From: Pollutimonas harenae
Lineage (GTDB): Bacteria; Pseudomonadota; Gammaproteobacteria; Burkholderiales; Burkholderiaceae_B
DNA length: 64,000 bases
Direction: 5' to 3'
NCBI RefSeq assembly: GCF_004153685.1
Contig: NZ_SDQD01000001.1
Location: 1,178,001 to 1,242,000, forward strand
Of this stretch, positions 43,501 to 49,917 are shown in pieces. A model generated the notes under the pieces. That model was not told the origin of the DNA. It made no database searches and saw nothing but the letters and a program-made list of their open reading frames with translations. The first letter of the stretch is position 1, and the number at the start of each line of letters is the position of its first letter. The position numbers and the translations under genes are program-made.

Positions 43501-44923
43501 GTCGGGCGGCACCCCCGGCACACGTCTGAGCCTGGATGGCGATTACGTTGGCAATGACGGTCTGCTGGTGCTCGATACCGTGCTGGGCGGTGACAGCTCC
43601 GCCACAGACCAGCTCGTTGTAGGTGGGAGCACCTCGGGCAACTCCAGCTTGCGCGTGAATAACGTTGGGGGCGGTGGTGCTCCAACCGTGGAAGGCATCA
43701 AGGTGGTGGACGTAGGCGGTGCTTCGAACGGCAGTTTTGCGCTGCAGGGCGACTATGTCTTCCAGGGCGATCAAGCGGTGGTTGCTGGCGCTTATGCTTA
43801 TCGACTCTATAACGGGGGCGTCAGTACCCCCGCCGACGGCGATTGGTATTTGCGCTCGAGCCTGACCAATCCTGTGGATCCGACGAATCCCGTTGACCCC
43901 ACCAATCCAACGAACCCGAGTAATCCAGGCGAGCCCTTGTATCAGCCGGGCGTACCGGTCTACGAGGCCTATGCAGGCGCATTGCAGGCTTTCAACCAGT
44001 TGGGCACTTTGCAGCAACGGGTTGGCTCACGCTCATGGAAAGATCAGGATAGTGTGCGCGCTATGCCGGACGGTTCCGTTGATGCCAGTGGCATCTGGGC
44101 ACGTGTCCAAGCCAGCCATGCCGATTTCGACCCTGATGTTTCCACAAGTGGCACCAATTATGATGCTGATACGTGGAAAATCCAGGCGGGTATCGACGGC
44201 ACGATTAGTCAAAACGCAACCGGGCGCACCGTGCTGGGCATGTATGCGCAGTACGGGACTCTGGACACCGATCTGAGTTCAATCCATGGCAGGGGCGCGA
44301 TCGAAACGCAGGGTTACAGCCTGGGCGGCACGTTGACTTGGTATGGCAACTCCGGCGCATATGTCGACAGCCAGATACAAGTGACCCGATATGACAGCGA
44401 CCTGCGCTCCAGGACTGCCGGCCGACGCCTCGTTGATGGTAACGACGGCATGGGCTATGCAGTGAGTGTCGAGGGTGGTAAGCGTATCGCGATGGGCGGC
44501 CCCTGGTCGTTGACGCCACAGGCACAATTGTCCTATTCATCCGTCAAGTTCGATGACTTCACAGACCCCTTTGGGGCAGACGTATCGCTAGACAAAAGCG
44601 AAAGCCTCGTCGGCCGCCTGGGCCTGGCTATCGAACATGAGACCGAGTGGGCGGGAGCGGGTGGCCGACCTGGCCGTTCGCGTATCTATGGCATTGCCAA
44701 TGTCTACTACGACTTTGCTGATGGTTCACGCGTTGCGGTGGGCACCACACCCTTCAAGAGCAAGAATGATGCGTTGCGTGGTGGCGTCGGTCTGGGTTGG
44801 TCGTTGAACTCGGCGGACGACAAGTACTCGGTTTATGCCGAAGCGCTTGCTAATACCAGCCTGCGTAATTTCGGCGATAGCAACGAAGTGAAGGGCACGG
44901 TAGGGGTCCGCGTGCGTTGGTAA
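34553..44923 (+). CDS. Giant autotransporter adhesin (type Va) with beta-strand repeats
   Basis: About 3456 residues from the ATG at 34553, which has a GAAAGAGG ribosome binding site; an upstream in-frame ATG exists at 34496. A long, basic leader (about 83 residues) ends in ILPLMLPLGLAAGPAMA-AD, a signal cleavage site. The passenger, to about 43860, is built of autotransporter-associated beta-strand repeats (forms of GAGTLTLTGANTYTGGTTV), predicting a long beta-helix. A pertactin-like autochaperone region is near 43470-43860 (ending YRLYNGGVSTPADGDWYLRS). A Pro/Asn/Thr linker (TNPVDPTNP) and a beta-barrel (about 44080-44923, ending GVRVRW) follow. It is likely a surface adhesin or aggregation factor; the ligand is unknown. 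Confidence 0.95.
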   Translation: MLENTGVKLGNSAELARKPTAKWHEALAGSRILRGGRITKWKGVVVSCAPHVSGILPLVFQTAGRRILPLMLPLGLAAGPAMAADVYWDVNGGSPGQGGSGTWDLSDVTWNQSSDGVAGPFRTWNNSALDTAVFGGTAGTVTVDGGISAGGLAFTTANYTLNGGTVTLGGTAATISITTGNATINSTLAGNAGLIKSGAGNLILNGANTLSGGVRVDAGRLTVDSDAALGAVGNGVTMVGGTALTSTGALDANRIVTLESGTVNIYGAGVGSAKYTGAGGLVVDTNVTMSNDASDFTGDVQFIANGGASFTSVGNIGEASSLGAGNTITFTARDQYADRLFYIGDGDSSNRNWVFSQSGGTSGAILLNNGTGTLTLTGDINSVMAAGRSTGFVAETADLELLGVISSTSGSPISFSGGSADRSITLGGANTYNGTTTVSGVTLRAATVADTGAASSFGVGTEGGITLANDAAVRYTGAGDASNRTWTIASSGSLLNDGAGALTLSGDVVLDDVANNSLTLGGSYAGTSTLSGTVSGPGTLIMDGAAGNIWALSGANTRVGDVTVQGGTLRAASASAFGTVGNLTVNGGTFDLNNFNLETQALAGTGGTVALGSGDLSVNHDTGVSTTFAGSITGTGSFTKLGAGMLTLTGSNTYSGDTTVGGGTLALDFSAAGAPTSNIILSSSTLNMAGGVLAVTGADGAATAQTFNGMNVTGGNNTVSATAGSGGTLNVNMGSITHSSGLVDFVNSGGGNITTSNTALGGWATVNGTDYAKVESGNIVAFTEADYTDNDNASTWADGQYITDVDGFYDTVGTTVQLAGLRYTEATETTVTVATGQTLGVDGTIIVAPTVEANDQTITGGALTGTLGGGQLGIQQNSTGNFTIASQIVDNGGSVGFTKAGTGLVTLTNASNSYTGATTVGEGSLSIANIGNGGTASSIGASSADATNLVIQGATLQYTGGTTTTDRGFTVGRAGAIGSGTIDVTQAATNLTFGGEVLGLDDGGLSKTGAGTLTLTNASNSYAGVTTVSGGTLAVATLADGGVNSSIGASTSDSSNLILSNDGTLDYIGGTTSTDRGLQLGAGGGAVGVSDAASVLTVSGVIEDQDVTPEVLTKKGDGTLVLSGMNTYSGGTVVEAGTLEAGSTQAFGSQTAAMTVASGATLDLNDFDNTVGVLAGAGNVELGSAMLTSSSRSGSFSGSISGTGGVTRTGQWTQTFVGANNTYTGPTIISSGGTLSVDSLADGGQASGIGASTSDSANLSIGGNGRLTYTGNTVAIDRGLTLPGGSGGINVAEGSATLEFGGQVVGAGTLRKEGAGTLVLSESNTYTGGSIIETGVLRAGAENAFGTGAAAGGMILSDTAGAMLDLDGFNTTVSYLEGGGVNGGDITLGDATLTIRSGGRSYSGAISGTGNLVKNGGAVQGLSGCDSSYSGGTTINGGSIETSCLDDGGVNSSIGASTADASNLVLNGGALRYIGAGDSTNREFTLGLAGGTLDASGSGALNFTSTAPITLDGADAARTLTLTGTNTDDNTLAAFIADNGAGVTSLTKTGTGTWRLTNSDSTYTGVTTINGGVLSVDKLSDGGLASSIGSSSGSASNLVIGNNSTLRYTGSGDTTDRLFTLETGVAFIESSGTGAVVFENTNPVTYSGTGTRTMGLGGTNTGLNTLGGAIGDGAGGATTLAKNGTGTWVLTGDNTYTGSTVINDGNLIVGNGGITGNVGAGNVIVDKATSTLSLNRSDTFTLDGTLSGPGSLAQIGTGTSILTSTANEIGATSISAGTLQVNGSLTTTTVAMTGASTLEVNGTVQAAGATATAMTGDAGASRVNVNKGGTLLAAGDLGAGADALALSGVLDTGADTLALGDGDDTLTLSDGAQIIGSVVAGAGTDLLQVNNAVALSLDGTQVGGFESLEKQNAGTLTLTGDHVYTDGATIAAGTVQVGNGGTSGALASDVINNGTLAFNRSDAYVFAGEISGTGGVSQIGAGTTTLTGDNSYAGTTAVQAGTLLVNGDQSAATGDTTVASAAALGGTGTIGGNVSVAGGATLSPGTSDGTAGTLNINGDLALNDTSNLAFNFGEPNVVGGALNDLVNVGGDLVLDGNLEVTQTTGGTFGAGIYRVISYQGGLTNNGVNLASTDFVLQTSVANQVNLVNTAGQNLNFWDGGAGPQNDNVVNGGDGTWSLASDALWTSDTGEINAPYSNGTFAIFTGAAGDVSIDNTDGQVQASGMQFAVDGYSLTGDALTLVGGLDDPTSSTIRVGDGTTEGAGMSVAIGVDLAGATTLVKTDLGTLVLSGSNTYAGGTRIEDGTVSVSNDGNLGAAAGAIEIDGGTLQNTAAFASARGVTLEDRGGIFQTDADLALSGTIDGTGALSKTGTGTLTLSGANSYVGSTHIDEGTLSVSSDQNLGVVAGAITFDGGTLQNTAAFVSARELTLETGGGTLQTDAALTLSSAIVGTGELTKTGADTLILAGANTYAGGTTISSGTLQLGNGGASGSIDGDVANDGALAFQRSDVYTFDGQVAGSGVVNQMGSGTTILTSNNTYAGQTNVQSGALLIDGDQSGATGLTSVSAGAALGGSGTVGGDVDIADSGALRPGGLGVTPDTLAINGSLMLADASALDYNFGEAGVVGGAFNDLVTVGGDLELDGVLNVTQSPGGEFGPGLYRVISYDGALTDSGLVLGAMPAGDFRVQTSVANQVNLVNATDLALNFWDGPAGGLNDGNIHGGDGEWNRSGSEYWTTDTGSINAPYANGAFAIFAGEAGTVSVNDGDGAVEAQGMQFATDGYSIVGDDLTLVGDASNVSTIRVGDGTLAGADMTAVIDATLGGNSTLEKSDLGTLVLNGVNTYTGGTSIKGGTLQVSQDANLGDAAGSITIDNSTLHTTASFESERNVDLTGTGTILTDDATELVLNGAFAGAGGLTKAGAGTLIMGGTASYTGATTVAEGTLRASAANAFSATSDTSVLAESELDLAGYSQSIASLSNAGTVRLSGGTPGTRLSLDGDYVGNDGLLVLDTVLGGDSSATDQLVVGGSTSGNSSLRVNNVGGGGAPTVEGIKVVDVGGASNGSFALQGDYVFQGDQAVVAGAYAYRLYNGGVSTPADGDWYLRSSLTNPVDPTNPVDPTNPTNPSNPGEPLYQPGVPVYEAYAGALQAFNQLGTLQQRVGSRSWKDQDSVRAMPDGSVDASGIWARVQASHADFDPDVSTSGTNYDADTWKIQAGIDGTISQNATGRTVLGMYAQYGTLDTDLSSIHGRGAIETQGYSLGGTLTWYGNSGAYVDSQIQVTRYDSDLRSRTAGRRLVDGNDGMGYAVSVEGGKRIAMGGPWSLTPQAQLSYSSVKFDDFTDPFGADVSLDKSESLVGRLGLAIEHETEWAGAGGRPGRSRIYGIANVYYDFADGSRVAVGTTPFKSKNDALRGGVGLGWSLNSADDKYSVYAEALANTSLRNFGDSNEVKGTVGVRVRW
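37340..39430 (+). repeat. Five copies of an SIGAS-type passenger module
   Basis: Within the autotransporter passenger, a module begins each time with a DGG..SSIGAS(S/T) segment followed by NL-I----L-YTG-----DR-F-L. Copies start near 37342, 37670, 38273, 38888 and 39291. The second and fourth share a 23-base identical DNA stretch (GGGGTCAACAGCTCGATTGG and on), so part of the homology is recent or gene-converted. Each copy is preceded by an NSYTG-type beta-strand repeat. Confidence 0.85.
40288..43340 (+). repeat. About 1.64-kb internal duplication in the autotransporter passenger
   Basis: The segment near 40288-41700 recurs near 41930-43340. Shared landmarks in the same order are: VGNGGTSG/LGNGGASG; the GDQS.ATG motif; NFGE..VVGGA.NDLV.VGGDL; LYRVISY; TSVANQVNLVN; NFWDG..G..ND; an INAPY.NG.FAIF block; and TIRVGDGT. 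The copies are diverged but colinear over about 470 residues. Between the copies, two beta-strand repeat units occupy about 41690-41930. Confidence 0.88.
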
Positions 44924-44938
44924 TGCATATGAAAAGAA

Positions 44939-44970
44939 GGGGCAGCGCATTGGGCGCCGCCCCGTTTTGC
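44939..44970 (+). terminator. Rho-independent terminator after the autotransporter gene
   Basis: A GC-rich imperfect hairpin (GGGGC.GCGC / GCGC.GCCCC, stem 44939-44963) is followed by TTTT. It starts 16 bases after the stop codon. Confidence 0.7.
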
Positions 44971-45119
44971 GTAGGCCAAGGCCTTTTCCTAAACGCCGCT
45001 TTATTGATTTTCACATTTCTATTTGTGAAATGAGAGGATGTTTTTTAACCAGTTAACGGTAGAGTGCTAATGAATACCTTAATCGAGTTGGTGGGAGTCT
45101 GACGCAGCAAACGGAGGGG

Positions 45120-45800
45120 GTGATTTCGAAAGTCATGCCGGTACGCAGGATGAACGGTCGCCATTTTGTGGCCACCGCCGTGGCAGCCGTGGCGTTCACG
45201 ACAGCCCATGCCGCAGATATCGAATTTCTGGGGACAAACAGCCGTGAGTTCATGGACAACCCTGGGTACTGGGCAGGCGGCGAGCTTCCCAGTCTCAGTG
45301 ATCGCGGCGTCATTTCCGACACACCTGTCAATCTCGTCACAGGCAGCGCTCCCGATGCTTTCTCTATTGGCTCTCTCTGGATCACCAATACCGCGGGCGT
45401 GACACAGTTCAACTCACTTCGCGATCACAGGTATCGCCAGCCTGCACAACTCCAGCGGCGTGAATGTTGACGCCACGCTCGACATTTCGGGTACCGCTGA
45501 CGGAACGAATATCAACAACACCACCAATACGCCGGGCGGCAGTGCCCTGCGCAATTTGACGGACAGCGGTCAGATTCTGCTAGTGGCACCGATGTGGCAC
45601 GTTTCACCGGGCCGGCTGGTTCTACGGATATCCGCAGCGATGTTGGCGGCACCAGTATGGAACTGGCTGTCGGTGCAACCTTGTCTCTGACGGATCGCAC
45701 TCATTTGTATGCCGAAGTGGGTAAGTTGTGGGATACGGGTGGAAGCAGTCGCATCAAGAGCGGGCTGAACGGCAGTGTGGGCGTGCGCGTCGCCTGGTAA
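45120..45800 (+). pseudogene. Decayed second autotransporter
   Basis: The first frame (45120-45470; the real start may be the ATG at 45135 or 45150) encodes a signal peptide (VATAVAAVAFTTAHA-AD) and passenger start with DNPGYWAGGELPSLSDRGVI. The similarity leaves this frame near 45420 and continues in another (ITGIASLHNSSGVNVDATLDIS to about 45570). A third frame then carries only the last strands of an autotransporter barrel: MELAVGATLSLTDRTHLYAEVGKL, ending GVRVAW. The last residues match the ending of the giant neighbour (GVRVRW). Two frame changes and a lost barrel show a deletion remnant, not a working gene. Confidence 0.88.
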
Positions 45801-45853
45801 GAGGGTGCAGAGGCCTGTCTGACCTTCCGTTAAAAGCTGGAGGGTGTGTGGTT

Positions 45854-45885
45854 CGTGAGCTCTTTAATCGATTAAAGAGCTCACG
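45854..45885. promoter_or_regulatory. 32-bp perfect palindrome
   Basis: Sixteen bases, CGTGAGCTCTTTAATC, are followed at once by their exact reverse complement, with no loop. It lies between the autotransporter remnant and the convergent alcohol dehydrogenase gene. It could form a cruciform, bind a dimeric protein, or mark a recombination scar. It is not followed by a T-run. Confidence 0.85.
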
Positions 45886-45935
45886 GGCCGATTCGAATCA
45901 TTTGATCAACGCTGCACATTCGGCTTTAAAGCTAA

Positions 45936-45967
45936 ACAAAAAAAGCACGGCTCACGCCGTGCTTTTT
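45936..45967. terminator. Bidirectional rho-independent terminator
   Basis: A 7-bp stem GCACGGC / GCCGTGC with a 4-base loop is flanked by an A-run on the left and a T-run on the right, so it can stop transcripts from both strands. It separates the autotransporter locus from the alcohol dehydrogenase operon, which ends at 46008. Confidence 0.9.
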
Positions 45968-46007
45968 CTCGTTTGCCGAAACAGGTATTCAGCAGATCTG
46001 TCTATGA

Positions 46008-47066
46008 TCAAGGAACCAGGACCTGTCGTCCCACTGCACTGCCGTTCGCCAGATTTTCCAGGGCTTCGTTTGCTTCTTCCAGCTTCCGTGTTGTCGTGGG
46101 AATTTGCGGTATCTGCTTGTCACGGACAAGCGCAATGAGAGCCTTGGTCTCATCAATGCTTCCGACATAGCTCCCCTGGTAGCCTTTGACCCCCAAGGGC
46201 ATGCTGGGGGTGGGCACATCGACATGGCCGCCGAACAGGCCAACCTGCACCAGCTTGCCGCCTTTCGCGAGCAAACTCAATCCTTGTTCAACTGTCTCGC
46301 TTGACCCCACGCAATCCAGGATCATATAAACCCTGCCGCCCGCGGCGGCACGAATGTCCTCGGCCGAGCTTTGCCCGTTTGCGCTGATAAACGTGCTGGC
46401 CCCGGCATCCAGTGCCGCGTCGCGCTTGCGCACGTCGGGATCTACGACCACGATGCGAGGGCAATCGAGTGCCTTTGCGATACGTACCGCCATCAGCCCG
46501 AGACCGCCTCCGCCATAAATGACTAAGGTTTCCCTGCGGAAGATGTCGGCATCGAATTTGCGCATGGCTGAATAGGTTGTGACACCTGAGCATGCATAAG
46601 GAGCCGCTTCAGTGGGATCCATATCGCCAATGTCGATGAGATACCGTGCATCGGTAACAAGGACATGGTCCGAGTAACCTCCTTGCTGGTACACACCCAT
46701 CGAGCGATTGGCCGTGGGGCATAGGTTTTCGTGTCCTGCAGTGCACATTGCGCAAGTGCCACAGCCCTGCCACGGGTAAACAAGATAATTGCGGCCCAGC
46801 TCGATATTGGTCACCTTTGCTCCCGTCTGTACCACGGTGCCGGCAATTTCGTGCCCGAGGGTCAAAGGCAATGGAAGACCGCGATCCGCCATACTCAGTT
46901 GCCGCCCATTTCCGAGATCGTAAGCGCCGTGTCGTATATGCAAATCAGAATGGCATACGCCGGCTGCTTTGACCCGCAGCAGAATCTCGTTCTCGCCGAC
47001 TTCCGGCAAATCGGACTCGACCCGTTGCAGGGGTTTACCATATTCAAAAAGCTTATAACTAATCAT
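46008..47066 (-). CDS. Zinc-dependent alcohol dehydrogenase
   Basis: 352 residues of the medium-chain dehydrogenase family. Catalytic zinc ligands are Cys38 and His71-Glu72 (GVCHSDLH, GHEIAG). Four structural-zinc cysteines are at 102, 105, 108 and 116 (GCGTCAMCTAGHENLC). The Rossmann motif is YGGGGLGLMAV. It oxidizes an alcohol with NAD(P). It is the last gene of a minus-strand operon after the aldehyde dehydrogenase (17-bp gap). Together they would take an alcohol to the acid. The substrate is not evident from sequence. Confidence 0.9.
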   Translation of the reverse strand: MISYKLFEYGKPLQRVESDLPEVGENEILLRVKAAGVCHSDLHIRHGAYDLGNGRQLSMADRGLPLPLTLGHEIAGTVVQTGAKVTNIELGRNYLVYPWQGCGTCAMCTAGHENLCPTANRSMGVYQQGGYSDHVLVTDARYLIDIGDMDPTEAAPYACSGVTTYSAMRKFDADIFRRETLVIYGGGGLGLMAVRIAKALDCPRIVVVDPDVRKRDAALDAGASTFISANGQSSAEDIRAAAGGRVYMILDCVGSSETVEQGLSLLAKGGKLVQVGLFGGHVDVPTPSMPLGVKGYQGSYVGSIDETKALIALVRDKQIPQIPTTTRKLEEANEALENLANGSAVGRQVLVP

Positions 47067-47083
47067 CGTGGCTCCTTTTCAAT

Positions 47084-48547
47084 CTAGCGTAGCCCGAGAA
47101 AATCTTCGCTGACCAACTTGATGTTCAGATATTCTCGCAAGCCTTCGCTGCCCATTTCCACACCATAACCGCTCTCTTTGATGCCTCCGAAGGGGGCCTC
47201 GTTCATGGAGACGTAAAAGCTATTAATGCCCAGCGCTCCGCTTTCTATTTCGTTCACAGCCCTGCGGCGGGTAATGCTGTTCTGCGTGAATACATATGCA
47301 GCCAATCCGTAAGGGAGGCGATTCGCCTCGCTGATCGCGGCATCCAGTGTTTTATATTTCTGTACGAGCATGATGGGACCGAATGGCTCTTCGTTCATTA
47401 AACGAGCGTCGTTCGGCACGTCCGCCAGAACCGTTGGCATCCAGAAATAGCCGCCTGTCTGGGAGTCTGGTGCCTTTCCGCCGCATAAGACCTGGGCGCC
47501 TTTCGATTGAGCGTCTTCAACGAGCTCCTTCATGGTGCTGACCCGCCTTGCACCGATCAATGGCCCCATTTCGGACTCTGGGTTCAGGCCATCACCAACC
47601 CGGACGCTCGCCATTCTTGGCACGATTGCTGCAATGAATTTCTCGTAGAGTGACTCTGCAACCATCACGCGGGTCGGAGCAATGCATACCTGGCCTGCCG
47701 TACGGCATTTTGCCTGCACCAAGGCATCTGCGACACGCTCAACATCGGCGTCTTCGCAGATGATGGCCGGCGCATGACCGCCTAGTTCCAGGGTTGCTTT
47801 TTTCAATCCGCGCGCTGCTTTTTCTGCCAGAATCTTCCCGACAGCGGTAGAGCCGGTAAATGAGAATTTCCGGATTTCGTCCCTGTTCAGAAGGTAGTCC
47901 GATATCTCTGAGGGCACCCCAAACACAACATTCAAGACGCCAGAGGGCAGGCCGGCGTCCATCAGTGCGCGCGCGACGGCAATGGCGGCAGAGGGCGTTT
48001 CTTCGGCGGGCTTTATGACCAAGCTGCATCCTGCTGCAATCGCTCCCGCAATTTTGCGTGCACTCAGGGTGGCCGGGAAATTCCACGGCGAAAAGGCCGC
48101 ACAAACCCCCACTGGCTGCAGCAGGACCGAAATGCTGTGTTCCGGATTCTTGCCAGGGACCGTTTTTCCGTAAAGGCGCCGACTTTCTTCGGCATACCAT
48201 TCAAATGTTGCGCCAGCCGCCATGACTTCACCGGTTGCCTCTGCAAGTGGCTTGCCGGTGTCCATAGTCAGCCACCGCGCGATGTCCTCGCTGCGCTCCT
48301 GAATCAGCTGACCCGCACGTTTGAGAATGCCTACCCTTTCTGCGAGCGGACGTGCCCGCCATACTGGAAGCGCTGCACTTGCTGATTTCACGGCACGATC
48401 CAGGTCAGCCTCTGTTGCATGCGGCAATTGACCGATAGCATCGCCGGTTGCAGGGTTGACCACGGGTTCGGAGCCTCGGTCCGTGCAATCAAGCCATTGC
48501 CCGTCGATAAGCATTTCCAGTTTGGGATAGTTCACATGCTGCGTCAT
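47084..48547 (-). CDS. NAD(P)-dependent aldehyde dehydrogenase, succinate-semialdehyde type
   Basis: 487 residues of the ALDH superfamily. Asn156 (SPWNFPA), Glu254 (LELGGHAP) and catalytic Cys288 (AGQVCIAPTR) are present. The overall pattern, including NPATGDAIGQLPHA and GIKESGYGVEMGSEGL, is closest in look to succinate-semialdehyde dehydrogenases of the NAD-dependent type. Substrate assignment is tentative, since this subgroup includes enzymes for other semialdehydes. It lies between the binding protein gene (1-bp gap) and the alcohol dehydrogenase gene. Confidence 0.9.
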   Translation of the reverse strand: MTQHVNYPKLEMLIDGQWLDCTDRGSEPVVNPATGDAIGQLPHATEADLDRAVKSASAALPVWRARPLAERVGILKRAGQLIQERSEDIARWLTMDTGKPLAEATGEVMAAGATFEWYAEESRRLYGKTVPGKNPEHSISVLLQPVGVCAAFSPWNFPATLSARKIAGAIAAGCSLVIKPAEETPSAAIAVARALMDAGLPSGVLNVVFGVPSEISDYLLNRDEIRKFSFTGSTAVGKILAEKAARGLKKATLELGGHAPAIICEDADVERVADALVQAKCRTAGQVCIAPTRVMVAESLYEKFIAAIVPRMASVRVGDGLNPESEMGPLIGARRVSTMKELVEDAQSKGAQVLCGGKAPDSQTGGYFWMPTVLADVPNDARLMNEEPFGPIMLVQKYKTLDAAISEANRLPYGLAAYVFTQNSITRRRAVNEIESGALGINSFYVSMNEAPFGGIKESGYGVEMGSEGLREYLNIKLVSEDFLGLR

Positions 48548-48548
48548 A

Positions 48549-49772
48549 TTATTTCCCCAGCGCCTGGGCCTTCAAGTCGCATTTTCCTTGGTCCATGGGG
48601 CGGAACGCCTGATCACCCGGTACGGTTGCGATGATGTCGTAATAGTCCCACGGGCTTTTTGATTCCGCCGGCGACTTCACTTTGGCCAAATACATATCGT
48701 GCACAAAGCGGCCATCTTCGCGAAGGTGCCCATTTTGTGCAAACATGTCATTTATCGGCTTGCCACGCCAGTCTGCGACGATCGCTTGTGCATCGTCTGT
48801 ACCTAATTGCTCGATCGACTTCAGATACTGATAAACGGCAGAATACTGGCCTGCATGCTCCTGCGATGGCATTGATGACTCATCCATCCTTTTATAGAAC
48901 TCTTCAGACCACTTGCGTGTTTCATCGGTCCTGTTCCAGTAAAAGGCGGTACCAAACACCACTCCTTGTGCTGTCTCCAGCCCGAGAGCATGTACATCCT
49001 GTATGAAGAGAAACTGCGGCGCGACAATCTGGGTGACGCCAAATGATTTCGCTGCCTTGATCGCGTTGACGGTGTCGGCCCCGGCGCTCACCAGCCCTAT
49101 TACCGATGCGCCGGAGCTTTGCGCTGATAGTATGAACGACGAGAAGTCGGTCGTATTGAGTGGGAATTTCACCCCGCCGACTATTTTTCCATCCACCTTG
49201 GCAAGCGCAGCTCGCGAGGCTTTTTCTCCTGCCTTACCAAACGCATAGTCTGCGGCGATCATGAACCAGTCTTTTTTGCCGGTTTGCGCCAAACCATTAA
49301 CCGAGCTGTTGGCGAAGGCGAAGGTATCGTAGGTGTAGTGAATGCCTGTTGGAATGCAACTGCTAAACGTCAGGGCATCACTTGCCGGGCCGGTTGCCAG
49401 CACCAGGGCGTTTTTGTCTTTTGCCAAATTGTAGACACTTAAGGCCACTGCACTGTTGTTGATCTCGGTGATAACGTCAACGTGATCCACGTCCAGCCAT
49501 TTGCGCGCGGTACTGGCCGCGATATCGGGCTTGCCCTGGTGATCAGCGGTGAAGATTTCTATTTTCTTGCCGTTGATTTCCCCGCCGAATTCAGCTACGG
49601 CCATTTCCGTCGCGATGATGGATCCACGTCCACCTGTCGCGGAATAGGGCCCGCTCAAATCGGTCATGACGCCGATTCTTATGACGTCATCTGAAATTCC
49701 CTGAGTCGCTGCCAGTGCGGTGCCGGTTCCCACCATTGTCAATAAACCGGCCATTATCAAATTCAGTCTCAT
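48549..49772 (-). CDS. ABC transporter substrate-binding protein, branched-chain amino acid type, orphan
   Basis: 407 residues from the ATG at 49772, preceded by AAGGAG. The signal peptide is MRLNLIMAGLLTMVGTGTALAA. A type I periplasmic binding fold follows: DVIRIGVMTDLSGPYSATGG, DHQGKPDIAASTARKWLD, ADYAFGKAGEKASRAAL. This subgroup is often found next to dehydrogenases and may bind aromatic or small carbonyl compounds. No permease or ATPase gene of the liv type is in the window, so it must use components coded elsewhere or act otherwise. Confidence 0.88.
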   Translation of the reverse strand: MRLNLIMAGLLTMVGTGTALAATQGISDDVIRIGVMTDLSGPYSATGGRGSIIATEMAVAEFGGEINGKKIEIFTADHQGKPDIAASTARKWLDVDHVDVITEINNSAVALSVYNLAKDKNALVLATGPASDALTFSSCIPTGIHYTYDTFAFANSSVNGLAQTGKKDWFMIAADYAFGKAGEKASRAALAKVDGKIVGGVKFPLNTTDFSSFILSAQSSGASVIGLVSAGADTVNAIKAAKSFGVTQIVAPQFLFIQDVHALGLETAQGVVFGTAFYWNRTDETRKWSEEFYKRMDESSMPSQEHAGQYSAVYQYLKSIEQLGTDDAQAIVADWRGKPINDMFAQNGHLREDGRFVHDMYLAKVKSPAESKSPWDYYDIIATVPGDQAFRPMDQGKCDLKAQALGK

Positions 49773-49856
49773 GTCTACTCCTTTAATTGGGAAGGTTTTA
49801 TTGGCAGTGTCTGTTGATAGCAATGCCAGTTATTTTTTTTTAGTCTATCATGTTCA

Positions 49857-49871
49857 TGACGATTTTCGTCA
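49857..49871. promoter_or_regulatory. Candidate operator of the TetR regulator
   Basis: Inverted repeat TGACGA-TTT-TCGTCA in the 145-bp divergent region between the binding protein gene and the tetR-type gene. Its size and place suit a TetR dimer controlling both directions. Confidence 0.5.
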
Positions 49872-49917
49872 GAAATTATAAAAATTGCTGGTGTAGTACG
49901 AACGAAGGAACTCAGAC

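Noticed and set aside
34806-43860. CRISPR-like repetition
   Set aside because: The repeats are in-frame protein repeats of variable spacing and sequence, with no short identical repeat and unique spacer pattern.
33635-46000. Integrative element bounded by a duplicated tRNA-Pro 3' end
   Set aside because: No second copy of the tRNA 3' end and no integrase gene were found. A short TTCGAATC-like match near 45893 is too short to mean anything.
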